This document shows, piece after piece, positions 42,491-51,424 of a stretch of DNA of 64,000 nucleotides. Each line of letters starts with the position of its first letter. Position 1 is the stretch's first letter. Source of the DNA: Candidatus Binatia bacterium (GTDB taxonomy: Bacteria; Desulfobacterota; Binatia; Bin18); the NCBI GenBank assembly GCA_022826945.1, contig JAJDTY010000064.1, forward strand, positions 1-64,000, read 5' to 3'. The position numbers and the translations under genes were made by a program. The notes under the pieces are model-generated. The model saw only the letters and a list, made by a program, of their open reading frames with translations, had not been told where the DNA came from and searched no databases.

Positions 42491-43399
42491 TTACTCTTTT
42501 GTGGCATACGTCACATCCGTGCGCTGCTCCGACAGTTCCCAGAGCCTTTTGGCGCTTTCGTCGTTACGGGCGTGTTTGCTCATATACGCCTTGGCCGGCG
42601 GGCCGGTCATCTCGAATGGACCGCCGGGCCCGAAGTAGTCACCTCCACTGACATCCCCAGCCGTGGCCGCATAGAGCGTCGGCAGCGCACCGGCAGGCGA
42701 GTCCTGTGCCATCAACGGAAAGCTCATGAAAAACCGAAAACTCGGTTTATACTGTTGCAAATTGGTTCGGGTTGAGCCAGGATGGGCCGCCGTGGAGAGC
42801 AGAGAGCCTGTCTCTGTATGATAACGACGTTGCAGCTCACGCATGAACAGCAAATTAGCCAGCTTGCTATAGCCATACGCCCTGTTCGGTGAGTATTTCC
42901 TTTCCGCATTCAGATTGTCGAAATGCATGGGGCTATACCGATGCATGATACTGCTCACGGTCACGATACGTGAGTTTTCTGTTTTGAGTAAGAGCGCCAG
43001 TAAGCGTCCGGTCAGCGCAAAATGGCCGAGATGATTCGTGCCAAACTGCCGCTCGAAACCGTCCGCTGTCCGCTCCAAAGCAGGCACCATCATGACCCCT
43101 GCGTTATTGATCAACAGGTCGAGGTTTTGATGGGTAGCGGTAAAATTCTCGGCGAACGTTTTAACGGACTCCAAGCTCGCCAGGTCGAGCGGTTGAAATT
43201 CGACCGTGGCCTGCGGAGCGCTTTGCAGAATATCCGCACATGCGGCTTCGCCTTTTTCTTTATTCCGGCAGGCGAGGATCACCTGGGCGCCTTTTTGTGC
43301 AAGAACGCGGGCCGTCTCCAGGCCGATACCGCTGTTTGCACCGGTCACAATCGCAATACGCCCGGTTTGATCCAGAACATCCTTTTCGCTCCACGTCAT
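42491..43399 (-). CDS. SDR family oxidoreductase (retinol-dehydrogenase-like)
   Basis: A 302-residue SDR. TGANSGIG lies near residues 18-25, NNAGVMMVP near 96, and the catalytic region is TVSSIMHRYS followed by YGYSKLANLLFMRELQRR. The C-terminus with AAHPGSTRTNLQQY and GGDYFGPGG is typical of retinol-dehydrogenase-like SDRs that act on large hydrophobic alcohols. The ATG at 43399 has AAAGGAGG at ideal distance. It is the first gene of the leftward cluster, divergent from tetR, and has two TetR-type operators in the intervening region. Confidence 0.92.
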   Translation of the reverse strand: MTWSEKDVLDQTGRIAIVTGANSGIGLETARVLAQKGAQVILACRNKEKGEAACADILQSAPQATVEFQPLDLASLESVKTFAENFTATHQNLDLLINNAGVMMVPALERTADGFERQFGTNHLGHFALTGRLLALLLKTENSRIVTVSSIMHRYSPMHFDNLNAERKYSPNRAYGYSKLANLLFMRELQRRYHTETGSLLSTAAHPGSTRTNLQQYKPSFRFFMSFPLMAQDSPAGALPTLYAATAGDVSGGDYFGPGGPFEMTGPPAKAYMSKHARNDESAKRLWELSEQRTDVTYATKE

Positions 43400-43446
43400 G
43401 ATCGGTCCTCCTTTGGCTTCACCCTTTCTGTTGAGGGATGACATTC

Positions 43447-43469
43447 TGACATGTTGACTTGTTATGTCA
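43447..43469. promoter_or_regulatory. TetR-type operator 1
   Basis: TGACAT (43447-43452) and ATGTCA (43464-43469) form an inverted repeat with an 11-base spacer, a 23-base site. It lies 48 bases upstream of the SDR start. The second site 60 bases away has the same outer half-site and the same spacer, which makes chance unlikely. I infer binding by the regulator encoded at 43543. Confidence 0.65.
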
Positions 43470-43506
43470 ATAAGTTATTTTCTTTTTTCATAACGAATGA
43501 GGAAAT

Positions 43507-43529
43507 TGACAGGCCGGCAGGGTCTGTCA
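43507..43529. promoter_or_regulatory. TetR-type operator 2
   Basis: TGACAG (43507-43512) and CTGTCA (43524-43529) are an inverted repeat with an 11-base spacer, ending 13 bases before the tetR ATG. Both sites share TGACA-N13-TGTCA. Its position between a likely promoter and the start codon suits autorepression. Confidence 0.65.
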
Positions 43530-43542
43530 TGATGTCTCGGCT

Positions 43543-44148
43543 ATGAGTAGGGCTGCAGAACAAACGCGGAGCGAAAGCCGCCGCGCCGCGATTTTAGAGG
43601 CCGCTCAAACCTGCTTCTTTCAGTACGGCTTGGAGCGGACACGGATGGAGGACATCGCCCGTCTTGCGCATATTTCAAGACCCGCGCTGTACGAGCATTT
43701 CGAGAACAAGTCGGCTATTTTTCTGGCCTTAGCACGTTCTATCATAGCATCGCAGCTACAAGAGGCAGAAGTGGAACTCCAGCATTCCGGCCCAATCTGG
43801 AAGCGTGTGATCTCCGCTTTTGAAGCTTGGTCGGTAAAGCCCCTAGAAATGATTGCGGCAGCGCCGCATGCGGACGATATTATTCAAGCGGGCTCGGGAT
43901 TAGCGGCGGATGTGTATCGCGAAGGACGTGCAAATTTCTGTAAACGGCTCTCCGCCGCTCTCCAAGATGCCACCCGAAAAGGTGAGCTGGATCTGAAAAA
44001 AGCAGGACTCACGGCGACAGTAGCGGCAGACCTGCTTGTCACTGCGTCGACTGGCGCGAAAAGCGATTGGAAAGACACTACCCTGTACAGAAAGCGCATC
44101 GCCGGCTTTATCCGCGTGTTTGCTGCGGCAACTTCCCCGGAGGAATAG
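43543..44148 (+). CDS. TetR/AcrR family transcriptional regulator
   Basis: A 201-residue TetR protein. The N-terminal DNA-binding domain is at about 10-60: RRAAILEAAQTCFFQYGLERTRMEDIARLAHISRPALYEHFENKSAIF in segments, with the HTH at IARLAHIS..ALYEHFE. The C-terminal ligand domain is variable. It is divergent from the SDR/P450 cluster, and two 23-base palindromes lie in the gap. I infer that it represses both its own gene and the cluster until a substrate-like ligand binds. Confidence 0.93.
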   Translation: MSRAAEQTRSESRRAAILEAAQTCFFQYGLERTRMEDIARLAHISRPALYEHFENKSAIFLALARSIIASQLQEAEVELQHSGPIWKRVISAFEAWSVKPLEMIAAAPHADDIIQAGSGLAADVYREGRANFCKRLSAALQDATRKGELDLKKAGLTATVAADLLVTASTGAKSDWKDTTLYRKRIAGFIRVFAAATSPEE

Positions 44149-44169
44149 GAAACCACTTCTCCGTAGGTA

Positions 44170-44892
44170 TTAGCTCGTAAAGCGGTGCTGGCGGACAAGC
44201 TCGACCAGCCTCGCGATCAGTTCTGAGTGTCCCTGTACCCAGAAGATATACCGAGGCACCTGTTTCCCCACATGCTGGGCCATAAAGGGCTCTCCCCAAA
44301 AACTCATCAGCTCCTCCGCCGTCCCATCCGCACCCACGTCGGAGAGAATAAGGGAGACGTGTTCTTGAATCATTGTCCAGCACGGTTCCTGGACCTTCTC
44401 GCGTCCTGAGCATGCTGCCACCTTTGGTGCGACCTCGGTGGTCCAGAGATCTTGCTGGTTGTGGTCTAAGACAAATTGAATAGACGTCACTTTCGGATTT
44501 TCGATCGCTGGACGCAGGAGGGCGTCGAAAAGCGCCTGAGGTTTGAACATGAGCAGACACACGTGGAACCAGAGCATGTCTCCCTGGGCCGTCCTGGCAA
44601 ATCGTTCGCTTTCAGCGCGGAGCTGTTGCGGACCTATGAGGCTGGTGTCGGGCGGGGAGAGCGCGGACTGGATGTCGATCACCCCTTTCTCGGTCTTTCT
44701 CAGGCTGTCGTGCATCTGTTCCATGAGCGGCTCCCGTCGCAAGTCCCGGATGAAGAACAGGGAGAACAACACGACCGCAATGACCAGGAGGATATCCGCT
44801 TCCACCACATGGAGGAAATGCATCACCAAGGCGATAACAGCGGCGACGATACCGGCAACGGCTTCCCACTCAAACTTGAAAAATTTCTGCAT
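44170..44892 (-). CDS. Membrane-anchored protein of unknown function
   Basis: A 240-residue protein I do not recognise. Two membrane helices open it (VAGIVAAVIALVMHFL and LLVIAVVLFSLFFI), then a charged linker (RDLRREPLMEQMHDSLRKTEKG) and a soluble domain with DMLWFHVCLLMFKPQALFDALLRPAIENP, TSIQFVLDHNQQDLW and ENP-like strand-helix alternation. The last part (VPRYIFWVQGHSELIARLVELV) resembles sensor or phospholipase-D-like associated domains only loosely. It is 42 bases downstream of the NO reductase gene in the same direction, so it may respond to the same stress. Confidence 0.7.
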   Translation of the reverse strand: MQKFFKFEWEAVAGIVAAVIALVMHFLHVVEADILLVIAVVLFSLFFIRDLRREPLMEQMHDSLRKTEKGVIDIQSALSPPDTSLIGPQQLRAESERFARTAQGDMLWFHVCLLMFKPQALFDALLRPAIENPKVTSIQFVLDHNQQDLWTTEVAPKVAACSGREKVQEPCWTMIQEHVSLILSDVGADGTAEELMSFWGEPFMAQHVGKQVPRYIFWVQGHSELIARLVELVRQHRFTS

Positions 44893-44934
44893 CCCTATCG
44901 CTCTCAGCGTCGGCGTTGTAGCTTCAGCCGGCCC

Positions 44935-47265
44935 TCATGGGTGCGACACCGTCTCTGGCGTCGTCTGCACTTCTGCGACAGAGACATCGGTCCGTGTCCC
45001 TTTGACTGACCAGCCTGTTGAGAGACCAAGGTGAAACCAGCCGAACGCCAGTATCCCTATTGCGAAAAGCGTATCTCCGATCACTCGCAGCCACCGAAAC
45101 GTATCGAGCACGGGCGTCTGTAGGAATTCAGCCGAGCGAGCATACCACATTCCGTGTTCTACGCTCGCCCAGGTCTGGGCCAGCCCGACCGGCAGTAAAC
45201 TGAGGAGTACCTGTAGCCCCATACCGATATTCATCGCCCAGAACGCAAATCCGAGGGCTGTCGTGTTCCACTCCTGCCGCATGGTAAGCAGCCGGAGACT
45301 CAACAGAGACAACCCTATCCCGAGCATACCGTACACGCCAAACAAGGCCGTGTGGGCATGCACGGGGGTCGTGTTGAGACCCTGCATATAGTACAGCGCA
45401 ATAGGGGGATTAATGAGAAAGCCAAACAGGCCAGCCCCAACCAGATTCCAAAAAGCCACCGCAACAAACCAGTAGATCGGCCATTTATAGTGCTTGACCC
45501 AAGGCGTGAGGTGGACCAGCGACCAGTTCTCATAGGCTTCAAAGCCGATGAGAACCAGCGGCATGAGTTCCAGAGCGCTGAACGTACCTCCCAGAACCAG
45601 AATGATAGGCGTTGTCCCGGTGAAGTAGAGATGATGAAACATCCCGAGGACACCACCGGTCAGATATAGAATCGTGGTGAATAATACGGCCATTGTCGCC
45701 GAGCGCACCCGAACGAGCCCCAATCGGGTGAACGTAAAAGCAATCACCGTGACCGCAAAGACCTCGAAGAATCCCTCCACCCACAGATGGACGACCCACC
45801 AGCGCCAATACTCAGCAATGGCTAGGTTTGTGTGCCGTTCCCACATCAACCCCGCAGAGTAAAACAGGGCGATAGAGATCACGGCCAGGACAAAGATGCC
45901 GAGTAACTGTTTGTTTGCTCCCCGGGATGTGTGTAGCGCCGGCCACAAAGCACGGAGCATCAGACTCACCCAGGGAAAGAGCCCGACAAGTAGCAGGATC
46001 TGCCAGAAGCGCCCCAGTTCAACGTACTCAAACCCCTGGTGTCCAAACCAGAAATTGGCTCCGCCCTCCAACTGATGATGGATTGCCAGGGCCTGGCCCG
46101 CCATCGAGCCTGCGACAACGAGGACAAGGGCGACAAAGAGGAAGTTGACACCCAGACGTTGGTGGTCGGGTTCTCGTCCGGCAACGGCCGGAGCAAGGCA
46201 CAGGCCGGTAGCCAGCCAGGACGTTGCAATCCACAGGATGCCGAGTTGGACGTGCCAGGTCCGTGCCAGCGAGTACGGAAGCCAGTCGGCCAGGGGGATA
46301 CCGTAGAAGCCGGTTCCTTCGACCCCGTAATGGGCCGTGACAACGCCCATCAGCATTTGAACAATAAGCAGTGCCCCAACGACCCAGAAATACTTCTGGG
46401 TTGCATACATTGAGGGGGTAGGCGTCAGTTCTCGGAGGGGATCTGAGGCTGGCCGGTCGTGCATATTACGCCAGAATTCCCGAGTCGCTGCGTAGAACCA
46501 GGCAAGCCCGCCAATGCCGCCCAACAGCAGGACAAAACTCGCTACCGAAACGACGATCATCACCCCGGTTGGCACGTTTCCAACCAGCCTCTCGGGCGGC
46601 CAGTTGTTTGTATACGTGATGACCTCGCCGGGCCGTTCGGTCACACACGCCCAGGTCGCCCAGAAGAAGAAGGCGGTGAGTTGGCGCGCTTGCTCAGGTG
46701 TGGCCACCGTCCCCGCCGGCATCGCGTAGCTCTCGCGCAGGGCGTCATATTGAGGGTCCAGGCCAAACAAGCCGAGGTAGTGTGCCTGCACGGCGTGAAT
46801 GGCCTTTACCCTCAACTCCGATACGGTTATCGTTTCCGCTTCAGGGTCATAGGTGTTCGTCCGCATTTCACGCTGGAGCCGAGCCCGAAGGGCGGCTTGT
46901 TGTTCTTCTTCGAGAGCCTCGTAGCCGCGTTCCCTCTCCTCGTGTGCCCAGTGGTCGAGCAGCCAGACCGCCTCGCGGTGCAGCCAGTCAGCGGTCCAGT
47001 CCGGTGCCGTGTAGGAGCCATGACCCCAGATGGACCCGAGTTCATGTCCGCCAATTGAGCGCCACACATCCTGGCCCGCCCGAATATCGTCTCCGGTGAA
47101 GACAACCGTACCGCCAGGAGTAAGGATACGCTCCGGAACTGGCGGAGCCATCTGGTAGACTTCGCGACCGTAATAGAGCAACGCACCAAACGATACGATG
47201 ACCACACCCGCGAGCACCATCCAGAGTGAACGGAAGCCCCTGTTGTCCTGCCACAGCTCTGCCAT
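44935..47265 (-). CDS. norZ: Quinol-dependent nitric oxide reductase (qNor)
   Basis: A 776-residue membrane oxidoreductase of the heme-copper superfamily. The N-terminal periplasmic extension (DDIRAGQDVWRSIGGHELGSIWGHG) lacks c-type heme and is the qNor hallmark, where it stands in for NorC. Heme and FeB ligands are visible in ARTWHVQLGILW, HLWVEGFFEVFAV (with the conserved Glu), MFHHLYFTG and HAHTALFGVYGM. It reduces two NO to N2O with electrons from quinol. The paired histidines argue against NO dismutase. The ATG at 47265 follows GGAGG. The PPOX-like gene lies 11 bases upstream in the same operon. Confidence 0.93.
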   Translation of the reverse strand: MAELWQDNRGFRSLWMVLAGVVIVSFGALLYYGREVYQMAPPVPERILTPGGTVVFTGDDIRAGQDVWRSIGGHELGSIWGHGSYTAPDWTADWLHREAVWLLDHWAHEERERGYEALEEEQQAALRARLQREMRTNTYDPEAETITVSELRVKAIHAVQAHYLGLFGLDPQYDALRESYAMPAGTVATPEQARQLTAFFFWATWACVTERPGEVITYTNNWPPERLVGNVPTGVMIVVSVASFVLLLGGIGGLAWFYAATREFWRNMHDRPASDPLRELTPTPSMYATQKYFWVVGALLIVQMLMGVVTAHYGVEGTGFYGIPLADWLPYSLARTWHVQLGILWIATSWLATGLCLAPAVAGREPDHQRLGVNFLFVALVLVVAGSMAGQALAIHHQLEGGANFWFGHQGFEYVELGRFWQILLLVGLFPWVSLMLRALWPALHTSRGANKQLLGIFVLAVISIALFYSAGLMWERHTNLAIAEYWRWWVVHLWVEGFFEVFAVTVIAFTFTRLGLVRVRSATMAVLFTTILYLTGGVLGMFHHLYFTGTTPIILVLGGTFSALELMPLVLIGFEAYENWSLVHLTPWVKHYKWPIYWFVAVAFWNLVGAGLFGFLINPPIALYYMQGLNTTPVHAHTALFGVYGMLGIGLSLLSLRLLTMRQEWNTTALGFAFWAMNIGMGLQVLLSLLPVGLAQTWASVEHGMWYARSAEFLQTPVLDTFRWLRVIGDTLFAIGILAFGWFHLGLSTGWSVKGTRTDVSVAEVQTTPETVSHP

Positions 47266-47276
47266 ACGGAGGTCCT

Positions 47277-47738
47277 CTATCGGCTGGGTGTGACTCGAAC
47301 GGCAACCATATTGCCGGCCTGAACCCGTCCGGCCAGCGGCATGGCCCAATACGTCAGCCAGGCCATCCAGTATTTTTTCTTATACGCTGCGTTGATCCGA
47401 TCTAGAATCACGGGATCGGTCACGATCTGGGTTTCCCCACTAAAAGCCGACTCCTGCTTCTCATCCAGCCAGACCAGGACCGGACTCCCCCTCCGAATCC
47501 GGCGAGCTTTGAATGAGGTCGGAGCAGTGATGAAATAGACTACCTCATCCTCATACGCGAACCAGACAGGAGCCGGGCGACTCCAGTCACCATTGGCGCG
47601 CTTGGTGGCTACAGATATTAACTTTTGGGTCTTCAGGAAAGTTTTAACCGATGGGTTCAATCCGCCTCCGCTGTCTGCCATGCTCCCGCCAGCCACACTC
47701 AGGGTGAGCACAATGCCAAGGAACCTCTTCAGAGTCAT
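47277..47738 (-). CDS. Exported PPOX-class flavin-binding protein of the nor operon
   Basis: A 153-residue split-barrel protein with a signal peptide (MTLKRFLGIVLTLSVAGGSMA, cut near 22). The rest has FLKTQKLISVATKRANGDWSRPAPVWFAYEDEVVYFITA in segments and SFKARRIRRGSPVLVW, the PPOX-type phosphate and flavin face, then DRINAAYKKKYWMAW. It would sit in the periplasm. It precedes qNor by 11 bases and so is cotranscribed. A role in NO or nitro-compound handling is inferred from this position only. Confidence 0.82.
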   Translation of the reverse strand: MTLKRFLGIVLTLSVAGGSMADSGGGLNPSVKTFLKTQKLISVATKRANGDWSRPAPVWFAYEDEVVYFITAPTSFKARRIRRGSPVLVWLDEKQESAFSGETQIVTDPVILDRINAAYKKKYWMAWLTYWAMPLAGRVQAGNMVAVRVTPSR

Positions 47739-47858
47739 GATGGCCTCTTAGTGACGACTGCACACGCGGCATTGCCCGACCGCTCAGCCGCCCGGACCGA
47801 AGAGGCGCATAAGCCGGGACTGAGGGCCTCACCTGACCACAACCGCGGTGGCAATCCG

Positions 47859-48977
47859 TCAAATCCCAAAGAAGCGACTGGCGTTCCCCCCTAGAATTTT
47901 ATCCACCGACTCGGACGGCAGCGAAGACAAGGTTTCGCGCGCTTTGCGCACGGGCTCCACAAAGCCTTCGGCGTGTGGATAGTCCGAGCCGACGAAGAAT
48001 TTTTCGTCTCCGGCAAACTGGACGATGAGGGGAAACATCCTCTCTTCGGGATCGCCGTTAATCCAGATATTGCGCTCGAAGTATTCGGAGGCCGGGCGCT
48101 CCATCTGCGAGGTATGGCCCATGTATTTATACCGGTAGTCGAGCCGTTCCAGCCATTCGCCAATCCAGCCGACCATAGCCTCTATGGTGGCCACCCGCAG
48201 GCGGGGAAAGCGTTCCAGCACGCCATCATAGACCATAGTAGTCAGCGCCATACGCGGGTCCTGGATCAGATTCATGGTCACGAACATCATACCGGGGTCG
48301 CGGTCGCGGTACCATTCGCGCCCGGTCGAATGCTTATGCCCGGTCAGGTGGATGCCGACACTCAAGTCCAAGTCCTGCACCGCAGCCCAGATGGGGTCCA
48401 AATCCGGGTGGCCGAAACTACGGCCGTTGATGGGGGCTGCGGCAACAAATATCGTCCGGCAGCCCAGCTTGGCGACCCGGTTGAGTTCGCGCACGGCCAA
48501 CTCCGCGTCACGCAGAGAAATATGCGCTGCGGGGAAAAGCCGGTCGCTATGGCCGGCGCACAGCTCAAACGCCCAGGTGTTATAGGCCCGGCTCAGGGCA
48601 TCGGCAAAGACCGGGTCCTCCACAGTGCCTTCCCATAAGAGGCCGAGCGTGGGGTAGATGACCTGGGCATAAATCCCTTCGGCATCCAGAAACTCGACCC
48701 GCTTGTCCATATTCTGCCAGTCCGGGCTAAGCGCCAGATATTGATCGAAATGGCTAACGTCCCGGCCCATTTCTTTCTGTCCATAGGCTACCACTGCGGC
48801 TAACAGGTCTGTGGCGTTGACCAGCTTGAGGGGCTTGCTATCCACCAGGATGGTCGGCTCACCGCTGGTCGGGTCCTTTTCCACCCGCATGGCTCGCTCC
48901 CGAAATGCCGGATCAATATAGCGGGGGTAGAGATCAAGCGGCTCCATAAAGTGGCTGTCACCATCGATCACGTTCAT
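47859..48977 (-). CDS. Amidohydrolase-2 family TIM-barrel protein
   Basis: A 372-residue metal-dependent hydrolase/decarboxylase-like barrel. Metal-binding DSH appears in VIDGDSHFMEP, histidines in FPAAHISL and GIHLTGHKH, and Asp in FFVGSDYPHAEG, all intact. ARSYNTWAFELCAGHSDRL is equivalent to the 'aYN.w...f....pdrl' motif. Relatives include aminocarboxymuconate decarboxylase and uncharacterised proteins abundant in xenobiotic-degrading soil and sponge bacteria. Substrate unknown. The ATG follows GAGAGGAGC. It appears to be a single-gene unit downstream of the broken sulfotransferase. Confidence 0.9.
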   Translation of the reverse strand: MNVIDGDSHFMEPLDLYPRYIDPAFRERAMRVEKDPTSGEPTILVDSKPLKLVNATDLLAAVVAYGQKEMGRDVSHFDQYLALSPDWQNMDKRVEFLDAEGIYAQVIYPTLGLLWEGTVEDPVFADALSRAYNTWAFELCAGHSDRLFPAAHISLRDAELAVRELNRVAKLGCRTIFVAAAPINGRSFGHPDLDPIWAAVQDLDLSVGIHLTGHKHSTGREWYRDRDPGMMFVTMNLIQDPRMALTTMVYDGVLERFPRLRVATIEAMVGWIGEWLERLDYRYKYMGHTSQMERPASEYFERNIWINGDPEERMFPLIVQFAGDEKFFVGSDYPHAEGFVEPVRKARETLSSLPSESVDKILGGNASRFFGI

Positions 48978-49071
48978 TGATATGCTCCTCTCAATTCGAC
49001 TCCGGCAAAAAATTTCTATGCTCTCGGCATGTGAACCACTCTACCACTGGTGCAGGTGTTGAGAAATATCT

Positions 49072-50112
49072 CTACACACTGGATTGTTCGACGGTCCGTA
49101 CGGCGGTGACCGTGTTCTCCTCGTCCACTTGGTTGCCCCACACCGCATCGTACGCAAAGTCGCTGCCGACCCGTTTCAACTCGGCTTTGCAGATCGTATC
49201 AATGAAGTCCTGCTGTTCGGGGGATAAGAGCTCGGATGACCCGCCGCTGACTCCGCGACGGATCATCTGCCGGTTGGGCGACGACCACGGGGTGAGCGCC
49301 GGTGGTTTGAACTTCTCGTCTATGCTTTTCATATAGGCAAATGAACTCTTCTCACACGCTGCGGCAAATTCCTCCGGGGTCAACTCGACCTGTATGAACT
49401 CGGTAATGCGTCACACGGCCGCGGCCATGTCCTGTTTCATCTCGTCAAAGGTCAGGATCAGCAGGTTGGGCAAGTGGCGGTCTTTCCAGTAGCCGTGCAG
49501 GTGTCCGGACCAATGGAACGGCGCGGCATCGGAAAAGAAGAGCCGCAACCAGACCGGTACGACGGGCATCAGCAGACCGAACATGACGTCGCGGACAAAG
49601 AGATAATTCGACACAAAGGCGTCCTTGGGGTCGCGCAGAATACAGATGTAACGGGCGTCCGGGGTGTAGGGAATCTGCTCCCACTCCAGATAGGTTTTAA
49701 TCACCCGTAGGCCGGTGGGCGCGGCCTGGCGGGCGGTGTCGTCCGACAGGGGCACGACCAAGTCCTGCCTGGCGAAATCCGGCCACGGCACCACATCGTG
49801 AATATGCCTGAACTCGCCCTTGCCCCGCATGGCGATTTGATACGCGATCTGCATGGCCCAGTTCGTGCCGCATTTGGGAAACGTACAGACCACCACATCG
49901 TGCCGGCTGGGACGGTAGTCGCCGAAATCATGTCCGGCCAGCATCTTGGCCTTCATCTTACGGCTGAGCGCGGCCCAGAGTCGATCCGAATACCCAGCCG
50001 TATCGACCAGCCACAGCAGCGGTTTGAGCAGCACATAGGTCAAGACCAGCACGGGATACCGGATGTAGGCGGGGAACAGATCGTGATGAAACGGGCGGTG
50101 TGAAGAAGCCAT
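49072..50112 (-). pseudogene. Sulfotransferase-family gene interrupted by one in-frame TGA
   Basis: Reading leftwards from 50112, one frame of 347 codons contains a single TGA at 49411-49413. The first part has the PAPS-binding VVCTFPKCGTNWAMQIAYQ and RYICILRDPKDAFVSNYLF; the part after the TGA continues with RITEFIQVELTPEEFAAACEKSSFAYMK, the expected C-terminal region. Homologues have Arg at the TGA position, so CGA to TGA is the simplest change. The downstream piece includes residues needed for PAPS binding, so the truncated protein is probably inactive. A 4-bp stem follows the TGA, but no cysteine is expected there. Confidence 0.85.
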
Positions 50113-50140
50113 GCTTTCTCTCTTGTCCGGGTAACACCCC

Positions 50141-51424
50141 CTACCCTACCTTTTGCACCAGTTCGATGCCGAACTGTTCGGCGGCATTGCTGCCCAGCAT
50201 ACAGGCCATGCTGGCCTCGTCGATATGAGCCTGACTCAGGGTCTCGATCGCTTCCCAGGCGCTGGTCGTATCCTGCTGCGGATAGCGCGAGCCCCAGACG
50301 ATTTTGTGGGCAAAGGTGTGGGGCAACTGCTGGACCAGCCGCTCCTCGGCGTCAAAGGCGAGCAGCACCCGGCCCTCTTCCCACATGTCTTCCACATCGG
50401 TCCGCACCGGGTAGTAGTGCAGGGGTGGAATCGTCAGGGTAGACGCTTCCATCTTCTCCAGCACTTCTTCCATCCAGGACGCCTGACCGCCGGCCATCAC
50501 CACCTTCAGCTTCGGGTAGCGCTGCATGACCGTAAAACCGATCAGAGTCGCGGCCACGAACATATGGTTATCCAGCCACGGGGCCAGGATCGGCGCGACC
50601 GGATGCCCGATCGGCTGCTGGGCGCCGAAGGTAAAATTCGGCCCGTTGCCACCGCCCGCAAACGGGCCCCCGCCAGCCTCTCTGAACAGGGTGACCTGAG
50701 TGAGCCGACGGTTGACCTTCTCGATAAACGGGGCGTGGGAGGTCCACTCCGGGTTCCATAAACCGCTGGCCGGATGGACGGCGAGCGTCAGGTCGAGGCG
50801 CTCAAGCTCGGCCCAGAACGGATCGTAGTAGGGATGGGTATAATAGCGTCCCTGCACGAACAGCGGCCGGAGAAACACACCCCGAAAGCACGGCATGGAC
50901 ACGATCCGTTGCAGTTCCGCCAGCGCATAATCCATGTTTTGCAGGGGAATCATGGCCGCGGCGTACAGACGGTCGGGCGCGACCTGACAGAAGTCGGCGA
51001 TCCAGTTGTTATACGCCTGGGCGAGCGCGTTGGCACTGTCCGGGTCCTTGATCAGGGGGAAGCCCTCGGCAAACCAGGTCGGGTAGAGCAAGGTCTGATC
51101 CACGCCCATGGCGTCCATGTCCCGCAGCCGGGCCTGGGGGTCAGACGCTCCCTCGGTCATGGCGTGCCGGGTATCGGGGTCGAGCTCTCCGATCTGCTCG
51201 CAGGTCATGCCCGGTCGCCAGATGGCGTAGCGGGGGATGTTGGGGTTAACTTGGTCGTGGTGGGCCTCGCCGTTGATTTTGAGATAGGAGGCGTACCGGC
51301 CGTCTTCCCGCCACAAGGAGAATTTGCCCAGGGCGCGATAGTCGGGCTCCAGATAGGTCTCCCAGATCGCAGGCGACTCTACAACATGAGAGTTGGCATC
51401 AAAAACGGCAAAGCGCTTGGTCAT
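50141..51424 (-). CDS. Amidohydrolase-2 family protein with altered metal ligands
   Basis: A 427-residue barrel similar to its neighbour. The metal motif DxH at the N-terminus reads FDANSHVVE, Asn in place of Asp, and the C-terminal SDYPH motif reads GSRYPQQD, so two ligand positions are changed. The rest of the family pattern remains: AYNNWIADFCQVAPDRLYAAAM and KLKVVMAGGQASWMEE. The start overlaps the stop of the upstream amidohydrolase gene (ATGA), so the two are made in coupled amounts. It may be a non-catalytic partner or use another chemistry. Confidence 0.88.
   Translation of the reverse strand: MTKRFAVFDANSHVVESPAIWETYLEPDYRALGKFSLWREDGRYASYLKINGEAHHDQVNPNIPRYAIWRPGMTCEQIGELDPDTRHAMTEGASDPQARLRDMDAMGVDQTLLYPTWFAEGFPLIKDPDSANALAQAYNNWIADFCQVAPDRLYAAAMIPLQNMDYALAELQRIVSMPCFRGVFLRPLFVQGRYYTHPYYDPFWAELERLDLTLAVHPASGLWNPEWTSHAPFIEKVNRRLTQVTLFREAGGGPFAGGGNGPNFTFGAQQPIGHPVAPILAPWLDNHMFVAATLIGFTVMQRYPKLKVVMAGGQASWMEEVLEKMEASTLTIPPLHYYPVRTDVEDMWEEGRVLLAFDAEERLVQQLPHTFAHKIVWGSRYPQQDTTSAWEAIETLSQAHIDEASMACMLGSNAAEQFGIELVQKVG

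Noticed and set aside
44935..47265. NO dismutase in place of NO reductase
   Set aside because: The paired histidines in FHHLYF and the glutamate in HLWVEGFFE are retained, as in qNor.
49072..50112. Sulfotransferase as a second selenoprotein
   Set aside because: The TGA aligns with Arg, only one is present and the following stem is just 4 bp; a CGA-to-TGA mutation explains it.
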